DNA of 64,000 bases from Emydura subglobosa. Lineage: Eukaryota; Chordata; Testudines; Chelidae. Positions 1 to 10,285 of this stretch are shown in pieces. The stretch is from contig ML679968.1 in assembly GCA_007922225.1 (NCBI GenBank), forward strand, positions 8,243,022-8,307,021, written 5' to 3'. The notes beneath the pieces are model-generated. The model did no database searches. It was not told where the DNA came from and saw only the letters and a list, made by a program, of their open reading frames with translations. Position 1 is the stretch's first letter, and each line of letters opens with the position of its first letter. The translations under genes were made by a program, and so were the position numbers.

Positions 1-377
1 TTCATGGTGAATCCCCATTCTACCTATCATCTCTCATTCATTACTGAGCTGTCATTGCTTCCTTCCCTCAGCCAATGATGCCACTCTCCATTTCCCACTT
101 GTTACATTTACAAACAAGCCCCTTTGTGCTTTCTCCAATGCTACTTCCATGAATTGGATACAGTCCCTGTAAACATCCTCAAAGCTACCTCATAATCCAC
201 CTTCAAATCCCACCTCAAAACAGTCCTTTGCTGTGATGCCTACAAAAACCCCTAAACAAACAACTGTTGGGATGTTCGTGTGCACATATGACTGTGGTAT
301 ATAATGTGTTATAAAAGTCAAATTGTGCAAACCCCATCTTGATTATTGTATATGAATGATCATCTACATCTTTATAT
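1..377. other. Non-coding DNA, no recognised feature
   Basis: AT-rich sequence with no long open frame, RNA gene or repeat that I recognise. Confidence 0.4.
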
Positions 378-512
378 TGTTAATTATAATTATTATTTTA
401 TTGTAGTAGTGCGTTGGAGCCCCTATACGGCAGAACCCCATTGTGCTGGGTTCTGCACAAACAGAATCAGAAGATGGCCACTGCCCCAAAGATCTTACAC
501 TCTAGTAAGAAT
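378..512 (-). repeat. Interspersed repeat with ATT-rich tail
   Basis: Read on the reverse strand, this is a unit ending in an ATT-rich tail. Related pieces occur on the plus strand near 10195-10285 and 49738-49805. The core that resembles 'ctcctaggcgct' followed by AAT repeats is widespread in amniotes and looks like the 3' part of an old SINE or LINE. The family name is not certain. Confidence 0.45.
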
Positions 513-679
513 TAGTTTTTCATATCAGACATGAAAGCTCCTGCTTCCAAAGACAGAGCAAATTCTAGTTATTTTAATAACAAGGTAGGGTAGGTAAATG
601 AAGTCATGACTGACAGTTCCCCAAGGTACATACGCTAACATTCTTTACCTGCAGCCAAGAGAAACTAAAAAAATGTTGT
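513..679. other. Short spacer
   Basis: Nothing recognised between the repeat at 378-512 and the Penelope-like tail. Confidence 0.3.
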
Positions 680-782
680 TTGCAGTGACCTGAAGAAGAG
701 CTCTGTGTAGTTCAAAAGCTTTACCTTCCACCAGCAGAAGTTGGTCCAATAAAAGATATTATCTCATCTACCTTGTCTCTCT
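680..782 (+). mobile_element. Penelope-like element tail (probable)
   Basis: The stretch runs from 'gacctgaagaagagct' to 'ccaataaaagatatt' and 'ccttgtctctct'. Its end is shared with 47128-47215 in this window, so it is a dispersed repeat. The layout matches terminal repeats that I associate with vertebrate Penelope-like (Neptune-type) elements, but this assignment is inference. A CTGAAGA motif (690-696) followed by a short helix and an A-rich stretch recalls the hammerhead ribozyme core reported in Penelope-like elements. A perfect 6-bp hairpin with one G-U pair sits at 730-745. Confidence 0.4.
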
Positions 783-2240
783 AAAAAATAGAGGTGTGAT
801 TCCCTCTCCCTCATTACGCCTTACTTTGGCGAACCCCAAGGAAAATCAATGTAAACTAATCTGTAGATGGACAACCACCAGTGACGGTCACATATCTCAT
901 GTCTTTACATTTCCATCCCATGATTGCAGAACAAACATTCTACGTGGTGTGTGGAGACAATGGTGCTTTGGACAGCTGTTTGCAGCAGTAGAGATCAAAT
1001 AAGCTGGCAGACAGAGTTATATGATTGCTTAAGCAGAGCAGGCAGGAGGGCACTCCCCCTCTCAATGCTAATGACTTGTTTCATATCAACTTAAGAATGT
1101 ATGCACCCCTCCTTGCCACAGTATCTTAGCATTTATCCTCACATGAATAAACCTTTGCTCCCCATCTCATTTGGTTCTGCTTGGTTAGATCAGAAAATCT
1201 GTCCCAGAAGTATGCAAGGTAACATACGATATAAAATGTAAAGGTTCTCAGCTCTAAAAATTAAAATAGCACCTTAGTACTTAGTAGCGTAAAATTTTTA
1301 CAAATTAAATTTGTTGCTAGCCATTTTGACCCAATTTTACCATACATCTCTGTGTAACACTTCTCTCGGGATGACATATTTTCTCTTTTCACTGAAGCTA
1401 TTTAAACAACTTTTTTTTAAAAAAAGTCTGCAATTGTCCAGGAAATGACTTTGCTCCGATTGCTAAGAAATATTCAGCTAACACTTATAAGATAAGAGCT
1501 TAGTCTGCTTGATCCTTAGATGAAATCTATAGTTTTCGCCTAAAACATTGTTTCTTCACCTCATTGCTGAAGAAATATAACATGCATTTTCTGCCAGCCA
1601 GATATTATCAAGGGTTTACAAGACACAAATTGACAGAGCACAGCTTCCTCTTCTCCTTTTTATGTGGAGCTGTATTGAAAGATTTTGTAATAATTCATGC
1701 AGAGTTCAGTAGTAATCCCTAGGGGCATGAAGAGTGGAGGTCATCACAATATGAAACCCTCCTTCAATAAAGGAACTTTAATGCAGCATGGAAAACAAAG
1801 ATTATTAGTCTGTAACTGACTCAAAGTAACTTTGCTTTGAGTATACTGCCCTTTATCCACTCATGTGATGCTCATTGATGGCAACAGGGCTGATACCAAA
1901 TTTTTCAGGGGTCTGTACAAAATTAGACTCCATTTGCTTCCTTATTTGTATCTAGGAGGCCTGTGACACACTGTTATTATGTGCATGTGGAACTCTTTGA
2001 AGTCATATAGTGAACACAGGCCATCAAGCATAAATAGAAATTTTCTACCCAGACCAATGCCTGTATGCAGTACATAGCATTGCAGGAGGTCTATGTAGTA
2101 AAGATCCTCATTGAAATAGATGAGAGCTTAAGGGGTCATGTAGTTCTGCTTTTTAAGTGGAAAACCCAGGCCCACGTTAGGTAAAGAAACACTATGATTT
2201 ATACATACAAATTACATACCATAAAACTGCTAAAAGAAGG
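783..2240. other. Non-coding DNA, no recognised feature
   Basis: AT-rich sequence without a convincing open frame. The 68-residue frame at 796-1002 has no recognisable domain. Nothing else seen. Confidence 0.4.
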
Positions 2241-2244
2241 TTAT

Positions 2245-2330
2245 TTAGGTTCCAAAGTCAAGCACTTGAAAGTTAGGAAAAGTCAGATTTAAGGTTGCCT
2301 GTGCCACATTAATTCTGGTACAGCAGGGGT
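2245..2330 (+). repeat. Old interspersed repeat, copy 1 of 3
   Basis: The 'agtcaagcacttgaaagtta' core is related to 2920-2990 on the same strand, and to 46655-46720 in inverted orientation. The three copies diverge strongly, which suggests an ancient family. The family is not identified. Confidence 0.35.
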
Positions 2331-2919
2331 GTTGGGAAAAGATAGTATATGATTGAATCATTAAAGACTATATCGTAATGTATATGTGCAAGAGGGCTGA
2401 ATTCAGGGTTGTCCTGCTGCAAACAGTGTAGGTGCTAGAGCTTCTCAAAAAGGGGTTGCAAGAATCTTTTATAATGGAAAGTAGTAGGTAAACTAAATCT
2501 AGAGATCACCAACCAGCTCACACTATAATAATAGCAGTATGTCTGTCTCAGGTTTATGTAACAAATTTCCAAATAGACAGTTTAAAAAAAAAAAAAAAAA
2601 AAGTACTTTATCAGTACATTTACAAACTTGGGAGTAACTATAATATTACTTAACAGAAGGTTGATACCGACATCTTCTGCAACAATATAATTAAATTACG
2701 GGAGGCTCTTCAACATCAAGAATATACCAACATTAAAAAGGGAAAACTCTGGCAGAAAGATGCCCAGAGGCTAAAAAAGTCTGAGAAGTGGGAATCAAGT
2801 TGAAATCTCCCACAGACAATGCAACTGTTCGGGACTCAGATTAAGGAAATCATTTAATTATGCAGCAATATTCAATCCATCATTCTTTACTATATAGCAC
2901 AACAAAAATGCACATTAAA
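2331..2919. other. Non-coding DNA with a poly-A run
   Basis: No gene seen. A run of 19 A at 2584-2602 could be the tail of an old retroposed sequence or simple expansion; no gene body was recognised before it. Confidence 0.4.
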
Positions 2920-2990
2920 AACATTAAGGTTGCAGAGTCAAACACTCAAAAATTAGGAACTGCTAATGTTAAGGTATTTGTATATCCTTA
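2920..2990 (+). repeat. Old interspersed repeat, copy 2 of 3
   Basis: The 'agtcaaacactcaaaaatta' core aligns with the copy at 2245-2330. Family unknown. Confidence 0.35.
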
Positions 2991-3239
2991 ATTTGGCCCA
3001 TTTTTATATATGCGTTATGATTATGATCACATTTTTTCTGTAGGTGCTATAAGCCTGACTTATAATTATACCCCAGCTAGCTACACTTACATTACATTAC
3101 AGATAGCTACACTTAAGGATAATAACTCTAGTCTTGTAAACAAAACCAAAGACATTTAATGGATGTTGGGCCAAGTCCTACTCTTTGAATTCAATGGCAA
3201 AAGTCCTTTAGACATCAGTGTGGCAGGTTGAGACCTTGG

Positions 3240-3515
3240 GTAAAATTTTCAAAAGAACCTAAGTAACCAAGGAGACTAAGGATTTCTCAACACTGTGTTT
3301 ACGAGTTGGGGAGTAAATTCCAGTGCACACCAGCATGTTGCACACTAACTGTCTATAGGGACCCTACTGGTGCACAATGAAATGCTCACACTCTAGGGAA
3401 CTTTTAGTGTGTTCCAGTAGGGTCCATACAGATAGTTAGTGTGCAACATGCTGGCAGGCACAAGATTTGCACTCCAGCTGTTGTGCACTAATGCATTGTG
3501 TAGACAAACCTTGTG
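3240..3515. mobile_element. Palindromic DNA transposon remnant (MITE-like)
   Basis: Two arms of about 64 bp, 3311-3374 and 3411-3474, are imperfect reverse complements around a 36-bp centre. They share, for example, 'cagcatgttgcacactaact' on the left and its complement on the right. A 'gtgtagacaaacctt' end at about 3500-3514 resembles the termini of other fold-back elements here (6567-6850, 41280-41558). There is no coding capacity. No target duplication was recognised. Confidence 0.6.
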
Positions 3516-3734
3516 TCCTATTTTCAGGAGTGACTCATGAACTTATGGCCAGATTTTTAAAGGTTTTCTAGGGGCTGAAAGATGTAGATAAGGGCCTAGT
3601 GGATATACTAAAGTGCTTAGGTGCTGACAGTGGCATTGACAAGAGGGATTTATGTTCTGGCCCTATTCATTAATTATTTAATACAATCTCTTCAACAAGA
3701 GATGGAGAGAGACCCACCTTAGAATATCCCTTAA

Positions 3735-3900
3735 TCCAGCAGCTAGGCACTCACCTGAGAGGTGAAGATTTGAACTCCCCCTCAGGCAGAAATTGAATTG
3801 AACTGGGGTCTCCCATATCCTGGGGTGTACCATAACCATTGAGTTGAAAATTATAAGGGAGGCCATCTCCTTCCCACCTACCCACCAGGCTGTTGTGTGG
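3735..3900 (-). repeat. tRNA-derived SINE remnant (probable)
   Basis: On the reverse strand, 'aactcaatggttatgg' resembles a tRNA D-arm/A-box, and 'gggagaccccagttcaattc' a variable loop plus B-box. The surrounding repeat appears to resume after the CR1 copy, at about 4855-5130. This suggests that the CR1 was inserted into it. It is a decayed SINE and not a functional tRNA gene. Confidence 0.4.
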
Positions 3901-3908
3901 AGTTAGGG

Positions 3909-4850
3909 AGTTATCTTTATTAATGATCTGGAGGATGGAGTAGATTGCACCCTCAGCAAGTTTGCGGATGACACTAAGCTGGTGGGAGTGGTAGATACCC
4001 TGCAAGGTAGGGATAGGATACAGAGTGACCTAAACAAACTGGAGGATTGGGCCAAAAGAAATCTAATGAGGTTCAACAAAGATAAGTGCAGAGTCCTCCA
4101 CTTAGGAAGGAAGAATCCCATGCACAGCTATAGACTGGGGACCGACGAACTGGGCAGCAGCTCTGCAGAAAGGGACCTGGGGGTAATGGTGGATAAAAAA
4201 CTGGATATGAGTCAGCAGTGTGCCCTGGTTGTCAAGAAGGCTAATGGCATATTGGGCTGCATTAGGAGGGGCATTGCCAGCAGGTCACGGGAAGTGATTA
4301 TTCCCCTCTATTCGGCATTGGTGAGGCCGCATTTAGAATATTGTGTCCAGTTTTGGGCCCCCCACTACAAAAAGGATGTGGACAAGTTGGAGAGAGTGCA
4401 GCGGAGGGCAACAAAAATGATTAGGGGGCTGGAGCACAGGACTTATGAGGAGAGGCTGAGCGAACTGGGCTTGTTTAGTCTGCAAAAGAGAAGAGTGGGG
4501 GCGGGATTTGATAGCGGCCTTTAACTACCTGAAAGGGGGTTCCAGGGAGGATGGGGCTAGGCTGTTCTCGGTGGTGGCAGACGACAGAAGAAGGAGCAAC
4601 GGTCTCAAGTTGCAGGGCGGGAGGTCTAGGTTGGACATTAGGAAAAAGTTTTTTACTAGGAGGGTGGTGAAGCACTGGAATAGGTTACCTAGGGAGGTGG
4701 TGGAATCTCCATCCTTAGAGGTTTTTAAGCTGAGGCTTGACAAAGCCCTGGTTGGGATGATATAGCTGAGGTTAGTCCTGCTTTGAGCAGGGGGTTGGAC
4801 TAGATGACCTCCTGAGGTCCCTTCCAACTCTAATATTCTATGATTCTATG
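3909..4850 (+). mobile_element. CR1 LINE, 5'-truncated copy
   Basis: A non-LTR retrotransposon fragment. It opens inside the reverse transcriptase at an F-I-N-D-L motif, followed by the catalytic F-A-D-D motif in the same frame (about 3961-3972), and continues through the C-terminal region with '[20 protein letters not shown]'. The frame is intact to about 4495 and then shifts; the 85-residue frame at 4508-4765 continues the protein. The 3' end has the usual CR1 tail with two short tandem units, ATTCTATGATTCTATG, ending at 4850. There is no poly-A and no visible target duplication, as is normal for CR1. The copy is inactive. Confidence 0.9.
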
Positions 4851-6566
4851 CTTAGGGCGTTCCTATTGCATCAGACCCCACAGGCAAGATAGACTGAGGA
4901 ATGTCTTTCTTCCTCCAGGATGAGGTTCCTGCTGGGTCTTAGGAAAGGAAGGCAGCAACGTCTATGCCCAGCAGCAGAAACTCAGGTGCCTAGGAAACTT
5001 TTACAGTGAAAATGTAGGCACTGGATGAATTTAGGCACCTACAGCGTTTGGTGACAGTGAAACAGAGGTTTTATGGCTCACAATAGCACATAAATCTGGG
5101 ATTTAGGCATCAAAATCTCTTTGTGGATCTGGAGCGCAGCCTCCCACTCATCTCACGCTTGCCTACAGCTGTAAAGCGGGTTCTGGATAAGGGTTTTACT
5201 CCCATTGACGCTGCTGTGCAGCCACTTATGGCCAGGTTATGATCTGGCCTTAAGTTGGCAAAAACAAAAAAATTAAAGGGGAAATATACATTACAAAAAA
5301 GGAACATATGATGGTGGTGTGCAATATAAATATTTAGCAGAACAACTCTGATAGGGTGCAGAGATCCTCCTTTGGAAGTTTGGGGCTAATAATTGTAATA
5401 GTTGGTAACGAGTGATTTCACATTTCTGTGTAAAACAGCATATTTGATTATGTATGTCAAAAACACCCCATCATTTGCTGAAAAATTTAAACAAAAAGTG
5501 GTTTGATTGTTTACAGCTGCATCAAGTCTTCATTTCCCCCCACCCCATGAAACCCTAATTTTATTTATTTAAGTCCAAGGATTTTTATGTACTGTAATGA
5601 ATCCATGTGCATCATGTATAAAAAGCAAATAATGGGAGGATAACACCTAATAAAAGGAACTTATTGTTTTAAATATTTTTTGGAAAAAAAAAAAAATCTA
5701 ATTTTCAACTCAACGGAGAGATACTTGTTGTGACTCTTTAGAGATCTAATGTGCAAAAAAAGCAATGCATGATAAAGCTCCTGTTTGAAACAGAAATTCT
5801 TGTGCATTCTGTTATAGTCAGTACACCTCTCTGCATTTTGCAAATGATGAATCATTTTGTAAATAACATTGGTTTGCTTTGCTTGTAAAAATCAGCATTA
5901 CTATTAAGCTATTATTGAGCTATCAACCATCAGAAAATATAATCTGTACTTCAGGTAGAGCAATGAAACTTCATTGTCCTGCCAACCGGGTGCATGTTGA
6001 TTCTCAAAGTACATTTGTGTTGTTGGACAAAATTTTAACTTACAGTTCCAAGACTAGTTCCACTGAAGTCAATGCAGTTACATCAGTTGAGAACCATACT
6101 AAGAGAGGCCTTGTTTTCTGACATCTTCAGAACTGTTCTTCCTTGATTAGTGTATCTTTTATACACAGTGGGTAAGCATCTAATACTAATCTGTATATTC
6201 CTTAACCTTTATAAGTATGATCTGATACAACAGGACAAAGAGAAAAAGGCAGCTAATGATACACACACGCCAACACCTCACTTCATATGTGGAAATGATA
6301 AACTATATAGGCATGTGATAATTTTTTTCCACTCTTTTGACCACATCACCAGTTTCCTATTTACTAATCTAGCTCTTTACGATTTATTCTATAATTTCAA
6401 GTCCCTGAGATTGTAAAACACCTGCCATTTCTTTATATCAATCTGTCAATTAACTGCTTCCTCCTTCTTCCCCACCCCCCACCTCCAAACATGGAATTCT
6501 TTACCCACCTCAAACAAAATAATGACCCTTCCTTAGGCCCAGACAGGTAAGGCAAGATTAAGGCCT
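4851..6566. other. Non-coding DNA with old repeat remnants
   Basis: About 4855-5130 appears to be the distal half of the older repeat split by the CR1 copy. The rest is AT-rich with no supported gene. A 'ttccactgaagtcaatg' piece near 6055 resembles remnants of palindromic elements seen at 9620 and 46347. Confidence 0.4.
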
Positions 6567-6850
6567 GGTCTACACTGCCGGTGAAATTCGGTGACAGTAG
6601 ACGGAAGTTATGCAAGCTACTCTGCATAGCTTGTTTAACTCCTGTCAACATCATGACTTCTGTTTACCACGCCGTCTCCACTGCGTTGTTCTGACAGGAA
6701 ATGTGTGTCCGTCAACACAGCGCTATGCTTTTTGGGGAGGTGGCTTTATTAAATCAACTTCCAGATCAATTGAACAGGTCTGCACTTCTGCTCAATTGAT
6801 CCAGATAAATTGACCTGAGGGCAGCGAATTTGCCACTGTCAGTGTAGACA
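6567..6850. mobile_element. MITE-like element with GGTCTACACTG ends
   Basis: The left end GGTCTACACTG at 6567 and the right end CAGTGTAGACA at 6850 are inverted repeats. The centre is non-coding. The same GTCTACAC type of terminus occurs at 14951-15367 and 41280-41558. It is a short non-autonomous DNA transposon; the superfamily is not decided from sequence alone. Confidence 0.6.
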
Positions 6851-7614
6851 TACATTTAGTCAGGATGTGCAGGATTTAGCTAGGAGAGGCAAGACGTGGC
6901 CCTGGGGCAGTGACAGGTTTTCTATACATAAAAATGTCACAAGTTTAAAGACTGATATCTCACACTTCTTTACTGCCAAGTGCTTGTGGCAAAAATGGGT
7001 AATTCCCAACTTCCCATAGTGATACCTGACAGTCCCAGTCTTGAGACTTTTCAGACTCTTTTCAGACTAACTTTTCTTGTTTTGTTTTTTATTTCAAGTC
7101 ATTTGGGGAGGTATTTTAATTAAATTGAACTCATGAAAAGTGGGGCAGACGCAGCTGCAATAAAACAGACACAATGAAACATTTAAAAATTGCTTTTCTA
7201 TAACATAGTATATGCAGAATATGATGGTGGAGTGTAGTATGAAGCTTTATCAACACTCTTTTTGGGATGACCTGGACGACTCAGCCATGGCTTCATTACC
7301 TGTGAATAAAGTGCCCATCCCAAACTCGTATTGATAAAAAATTTCTATTACACCATCATGTATTCCATAGATTAATTTATAACTTATGTAAATAGGTAAA
7401 TATTATGCAGTATATTACAGTCTATGTATTTGTGTGTATGGCATGCAGGATATTCCTTTTTTCCCTTGGCTGGAAAGAGACAAATTTATATTAAAAATTA
7501 TTTTTATGATATTTTACCTATGAATCTCAATAAAAGCATTAGCTGTGCTGCCTGTTTCATGGTGACATACCCATGTGACTATGATAAATTCAGGTATGTG
7601 AAGAACCAACAAAG
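6851..7614. other. Non-coding DNA, no recognised feature
   Basis: AT-rich; no supported gene or repeat. Confidence 0.35.
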
Positions 7615-8826
7615 AAATAATTGATTTCCTCCAGAAACTTCACAACATTAACAACTTCCCTCAGAATACCATCCTTGTCATCATGGATGTAAACTATCAG
7701 TACAGTAACATTCCTCACAAGGACAGCAACACTGCCTACCTCAGATATCTACAAGACAAAGGACAACATGCAGATATCCACCCAAAACACATCTCCAAAC
7801 TCATCCATTTCATCCTCACTCATAACAATTTTACGTTCAGCAACACTTTGTCGAAACCATGGGAACAGCCATGGGTGCTAGGATGGCTTGCCAATATGCC
7901 AATCTCTTCACAGGCTACTTGAAAGAAGAATTTTCTGGACAAATGCACCAAGAAACAAATTATGTAACTGGGATACATCGATATTTTCTTCTTCTGGACA
8001 AATGACCTACACTCCCTAATAAATTTCCACCACAACTTTAACAACTACCACTCATCCATTAAACACTCTCTAGAACACTCCCACACTAACATCGACTTCC
8101 CAGGCACCACAATCAGCTTCATCAGTGGAACCCTATGGATAGCTATATACAAGAAACCCACATACCCTACACCTATCTTCACAGATCCAGTAACCACCCC
8201 ACACACACCAAGAAATCTGTTAGCTATAGCCAGGCACTCAAACCACAGAATATGCTCCGAGGAGAAAAGTTCAGGATATACACATTAACACACTTAAAAT
8301 CACCTTCATCAAACAAGGACACCCACCAGAGAAGTAGATCACATCATGGAATAAGCCACCCAAACACCCCAAGGGAACCTGCTTCAATATGGAAATAAAG
8401 ACACTAGTTGTCATGGATTGCAGTGTGGGGTATCATTAAACAATTACAACCCATACTCAAAGGGGACCACATCCCAAAAGAAATATTTCCTGAATTCCCT
8501 CTTCTGGCCTTCAAACAACCCCCCTACCTCTCAAGGCTAATCATTAGAAACAAGCTCCCCACAGACCTGGACACCAACTGAAAGTGGCACCAGACCCTGT
8601 CAGAACCACTGATGCAAAACTTATAGACATATTTCCATTGTTTTGATATCAACATCCCACCCCCCCAGCACACTCATCAAGATCTATGGGTCCTACACAT
8701 GCCTATCACAACATGTGGTGTACCTCATCTAGTGCACTACATGCCCCACTAATAATTATGTGGGTGAAACCAAACAATCACTACAATCTCCGTTGAACTC
8801 ACGCAGAAAAATGATAGAAGATACAA
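7615..8826 (+). pseudogene. Penelope-like element: reverse transcriptase and GIY-YIG remnant
   Basis: Frames in this stretch read as a Penelope-like element protein. 7683-7922 holds the reverse transcriptase start, with a decayed Y-T-N-I-P-type motif read here as 'YSNIPHKD'. Near 7973 follows 'GYIDIFFFW', matching the catalytic F/Y-x-D-D region with the second D replaced. Around 8480-8540 comes 'EIFPEFPLLAFKQPP', a connector typical of this group. At 8713-8775 a C-terminal GIY-YIG nuclease signature is visible ('VVYLI', a Cys pair, then 'YVGET'). Several stops and frameshifts disable it. The 5' part is missing. Vertebrate Neptune-type elements have this RT plus GIY-YIG order; the subfamily is inferred. 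Confidence 0.75.
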
Positions 8827-9105
8827 ATGCCATGAACATCATCAACCTCTCTACATGGCTTTCATTGACCTCATGAAAGCATTCAACTCCATCAACCATG
8901 AGACTCCGGGGAATTCTCCTCAGATTTGGATGCCTGCCAAAACTTGTTACTGTCCTCTGACTCCTCCATGAAAATATGTCCGCAACAGTTATCAGCAATG
9001 GATCTGAAATGGACCCCCTCCGAGTCAAGCCAAGTTCTGTCATCTCTCCAACTATCTTCTCCATCTTCCTTGCTGTCATCCTCCTTATCATTGCTGACAA
9101 GCTTC
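8827..9105 (+). pseudogene. Non-LTR retrotransposon reverse transcriptase fragment
   Basis: The frame reads 'PLYMAFIDLMKAFNSINHE', matching the F-x-D-L-x-K-A-F motif A of LINE reverse transcriptases, where D is catalytic. After a one-base shift it reads 'RFGCLPKLVTVL', 'LHENMSATVISNG' and 'ISPTIFSIFLA', the usual order between motifs A and B. The fragment lacks the catalytic Y/F-A-D-D. It is not CR1, whose motif differs here ('YLDFSKAF'), and the clade is not assigned. It directly abuts the Penelope-like GIY-YIG remnant upstream. Confidence 0.65.
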
Positions 9106-9147
9106 ACGGACCATCACATGCTACTAGTTTTATCCTTGGCGAGGATA

Positions 9148-9233
9148 TTATTTTTCTTTTCTGCGGAACCCCTGTAGTAGCCTCACGGATCACCAGGGGT
9201 CTGTGGACTACGAGTTGGGAACCACTGCTCTAA
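9148..9233 (-). mobile_element. hAT-type transposon terminus (fragment)
   Basis: The sequence 'ggtctgtggactacgagttg' followed by 'ggaaccactgctcta' resembles the ends of hAT (Charlie-like) non-autonomous elements in amniotes. Only one end is evident. Confidence 0.4.
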
Positions 9234-9614
9234 AGACTGAAATCAAAACCTACTTGAGTCAATGGAAAGATTCCCATTAATATCAATGAACTTTGGATGA
9301 GGCCTTAAAATTTCTTCAATAGAGTCTACCTTGTATTTTTCCTCCATAAAAATGGTATTTTTAAAGCACTATAAGAATCAAGAAAAATAAAACATGCATA
9401 AAAGGGAACCAAAGAGGAAAGATCCTTTCTCTGCACTGGAATTGAGACCTTTAGTTTGAAAATAATAATGTTCTTCATCATCTTGCCTGATGATTCTGGA
9501 CCATCCAGAATTTGAGGTCCATAAAGTTCTACGGTTGAAAGTAATACAGCCAGATAGCTGAAGCATAGAAAATTATAGAAGTACCTACAAAACCTGATCT
9601 CTCTTTATACTAAA
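9234..9614. other. Non-coding DNA, no recognised feature
   Basis: No supported gene or repeat. Confidence 0.35.
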
Positions 9615-9728
9615 TTCAATGGGTCAGATCTTGCTGCGATTACAGCCATGACAATTCAAAATAGCTCTATTGAAATCAATGGAGTTACATCATGTAAATC
9701 TAATACAATTGAAGGCAGAATTTGAGTC
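9615..9728. repeat. Palindromic element remnant
   Basis: 'gggtcagatcttgctgcgat' and 'atcaatggagttacatcatg' are the two halves of a type of short palindromic repeat also seen, better preserved, at 46347-46435. Confidence 0.4.
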
Positions 9729-10194
9729 TGTCTATATTTAAAAGGCTATTTGATATTCTTTAAACAATTTCTTATAAATTGGTTATATCAGTGGAATAAT
9801 CAGTGTATTTCTTCATAATTTCATATTTATATTTTTATAAAAAGAAAACCCACAACATACTTACATGCCCATGTTTTATACAGGTCTAGTACATTTATTT
9901 TATATTGTATGACCATGGGATGCTATCTGCTTCCTCAGTAATTTGCTTTTCTCCAAAAGATTAAGCTAATTGCTATGATGTACATATCATACATCTTCTT
10001 TGACATTTAGCCTGGTAGCTTGCAGTAATAATTGATCCCTTGCTTCCCAAATGGCTTTATTTTGGTTGTTCTATTAAGTGTTTTTAATGTATTGTGATTA
10101 CTAGTAGTAGCTAATAGCTTAACCTATTAGTCTATTGTTCTAGGTTTTATGACTGAATACTGTCATAATTCTTAAATAAGGCAGCAAGTTGTTG
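9729..10194. other. AT-rich non-coding DNA
   Basis: Nothing recognised. Confidence 0.35.
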
Positions 10195-10285
10195 TTCAGA
10201 TTGCAAGTTATTCAGGGCAAGGACTGTCTTTTATGGTGTCCCAATCCTAATATGGGTCTTTGAATGGTAAAGCCAACAGTAAGCA
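10195..10285 (+). repeat. Interspersed repeat fragment
   Basis: 'cagggcaaggactgtctttt' begins a segment of the same kind as the repeats at 378-512 (other strand) and 49738-49805. Family uncertain. Confidence 0.35.

Noticed and set aside
2584..2602. Poly-A tail of a processed pseudogene
   Set aside because: No gene-like sequence precedes it and no flanking direct repeat was found.
3735..3900. Functional tRNA gene on the reverse strand
   Set aside because: D-arm and B-box resemblance only. The acceptor stem does not form and the surroundings are repetitive, so a SINE remnant is more likely.
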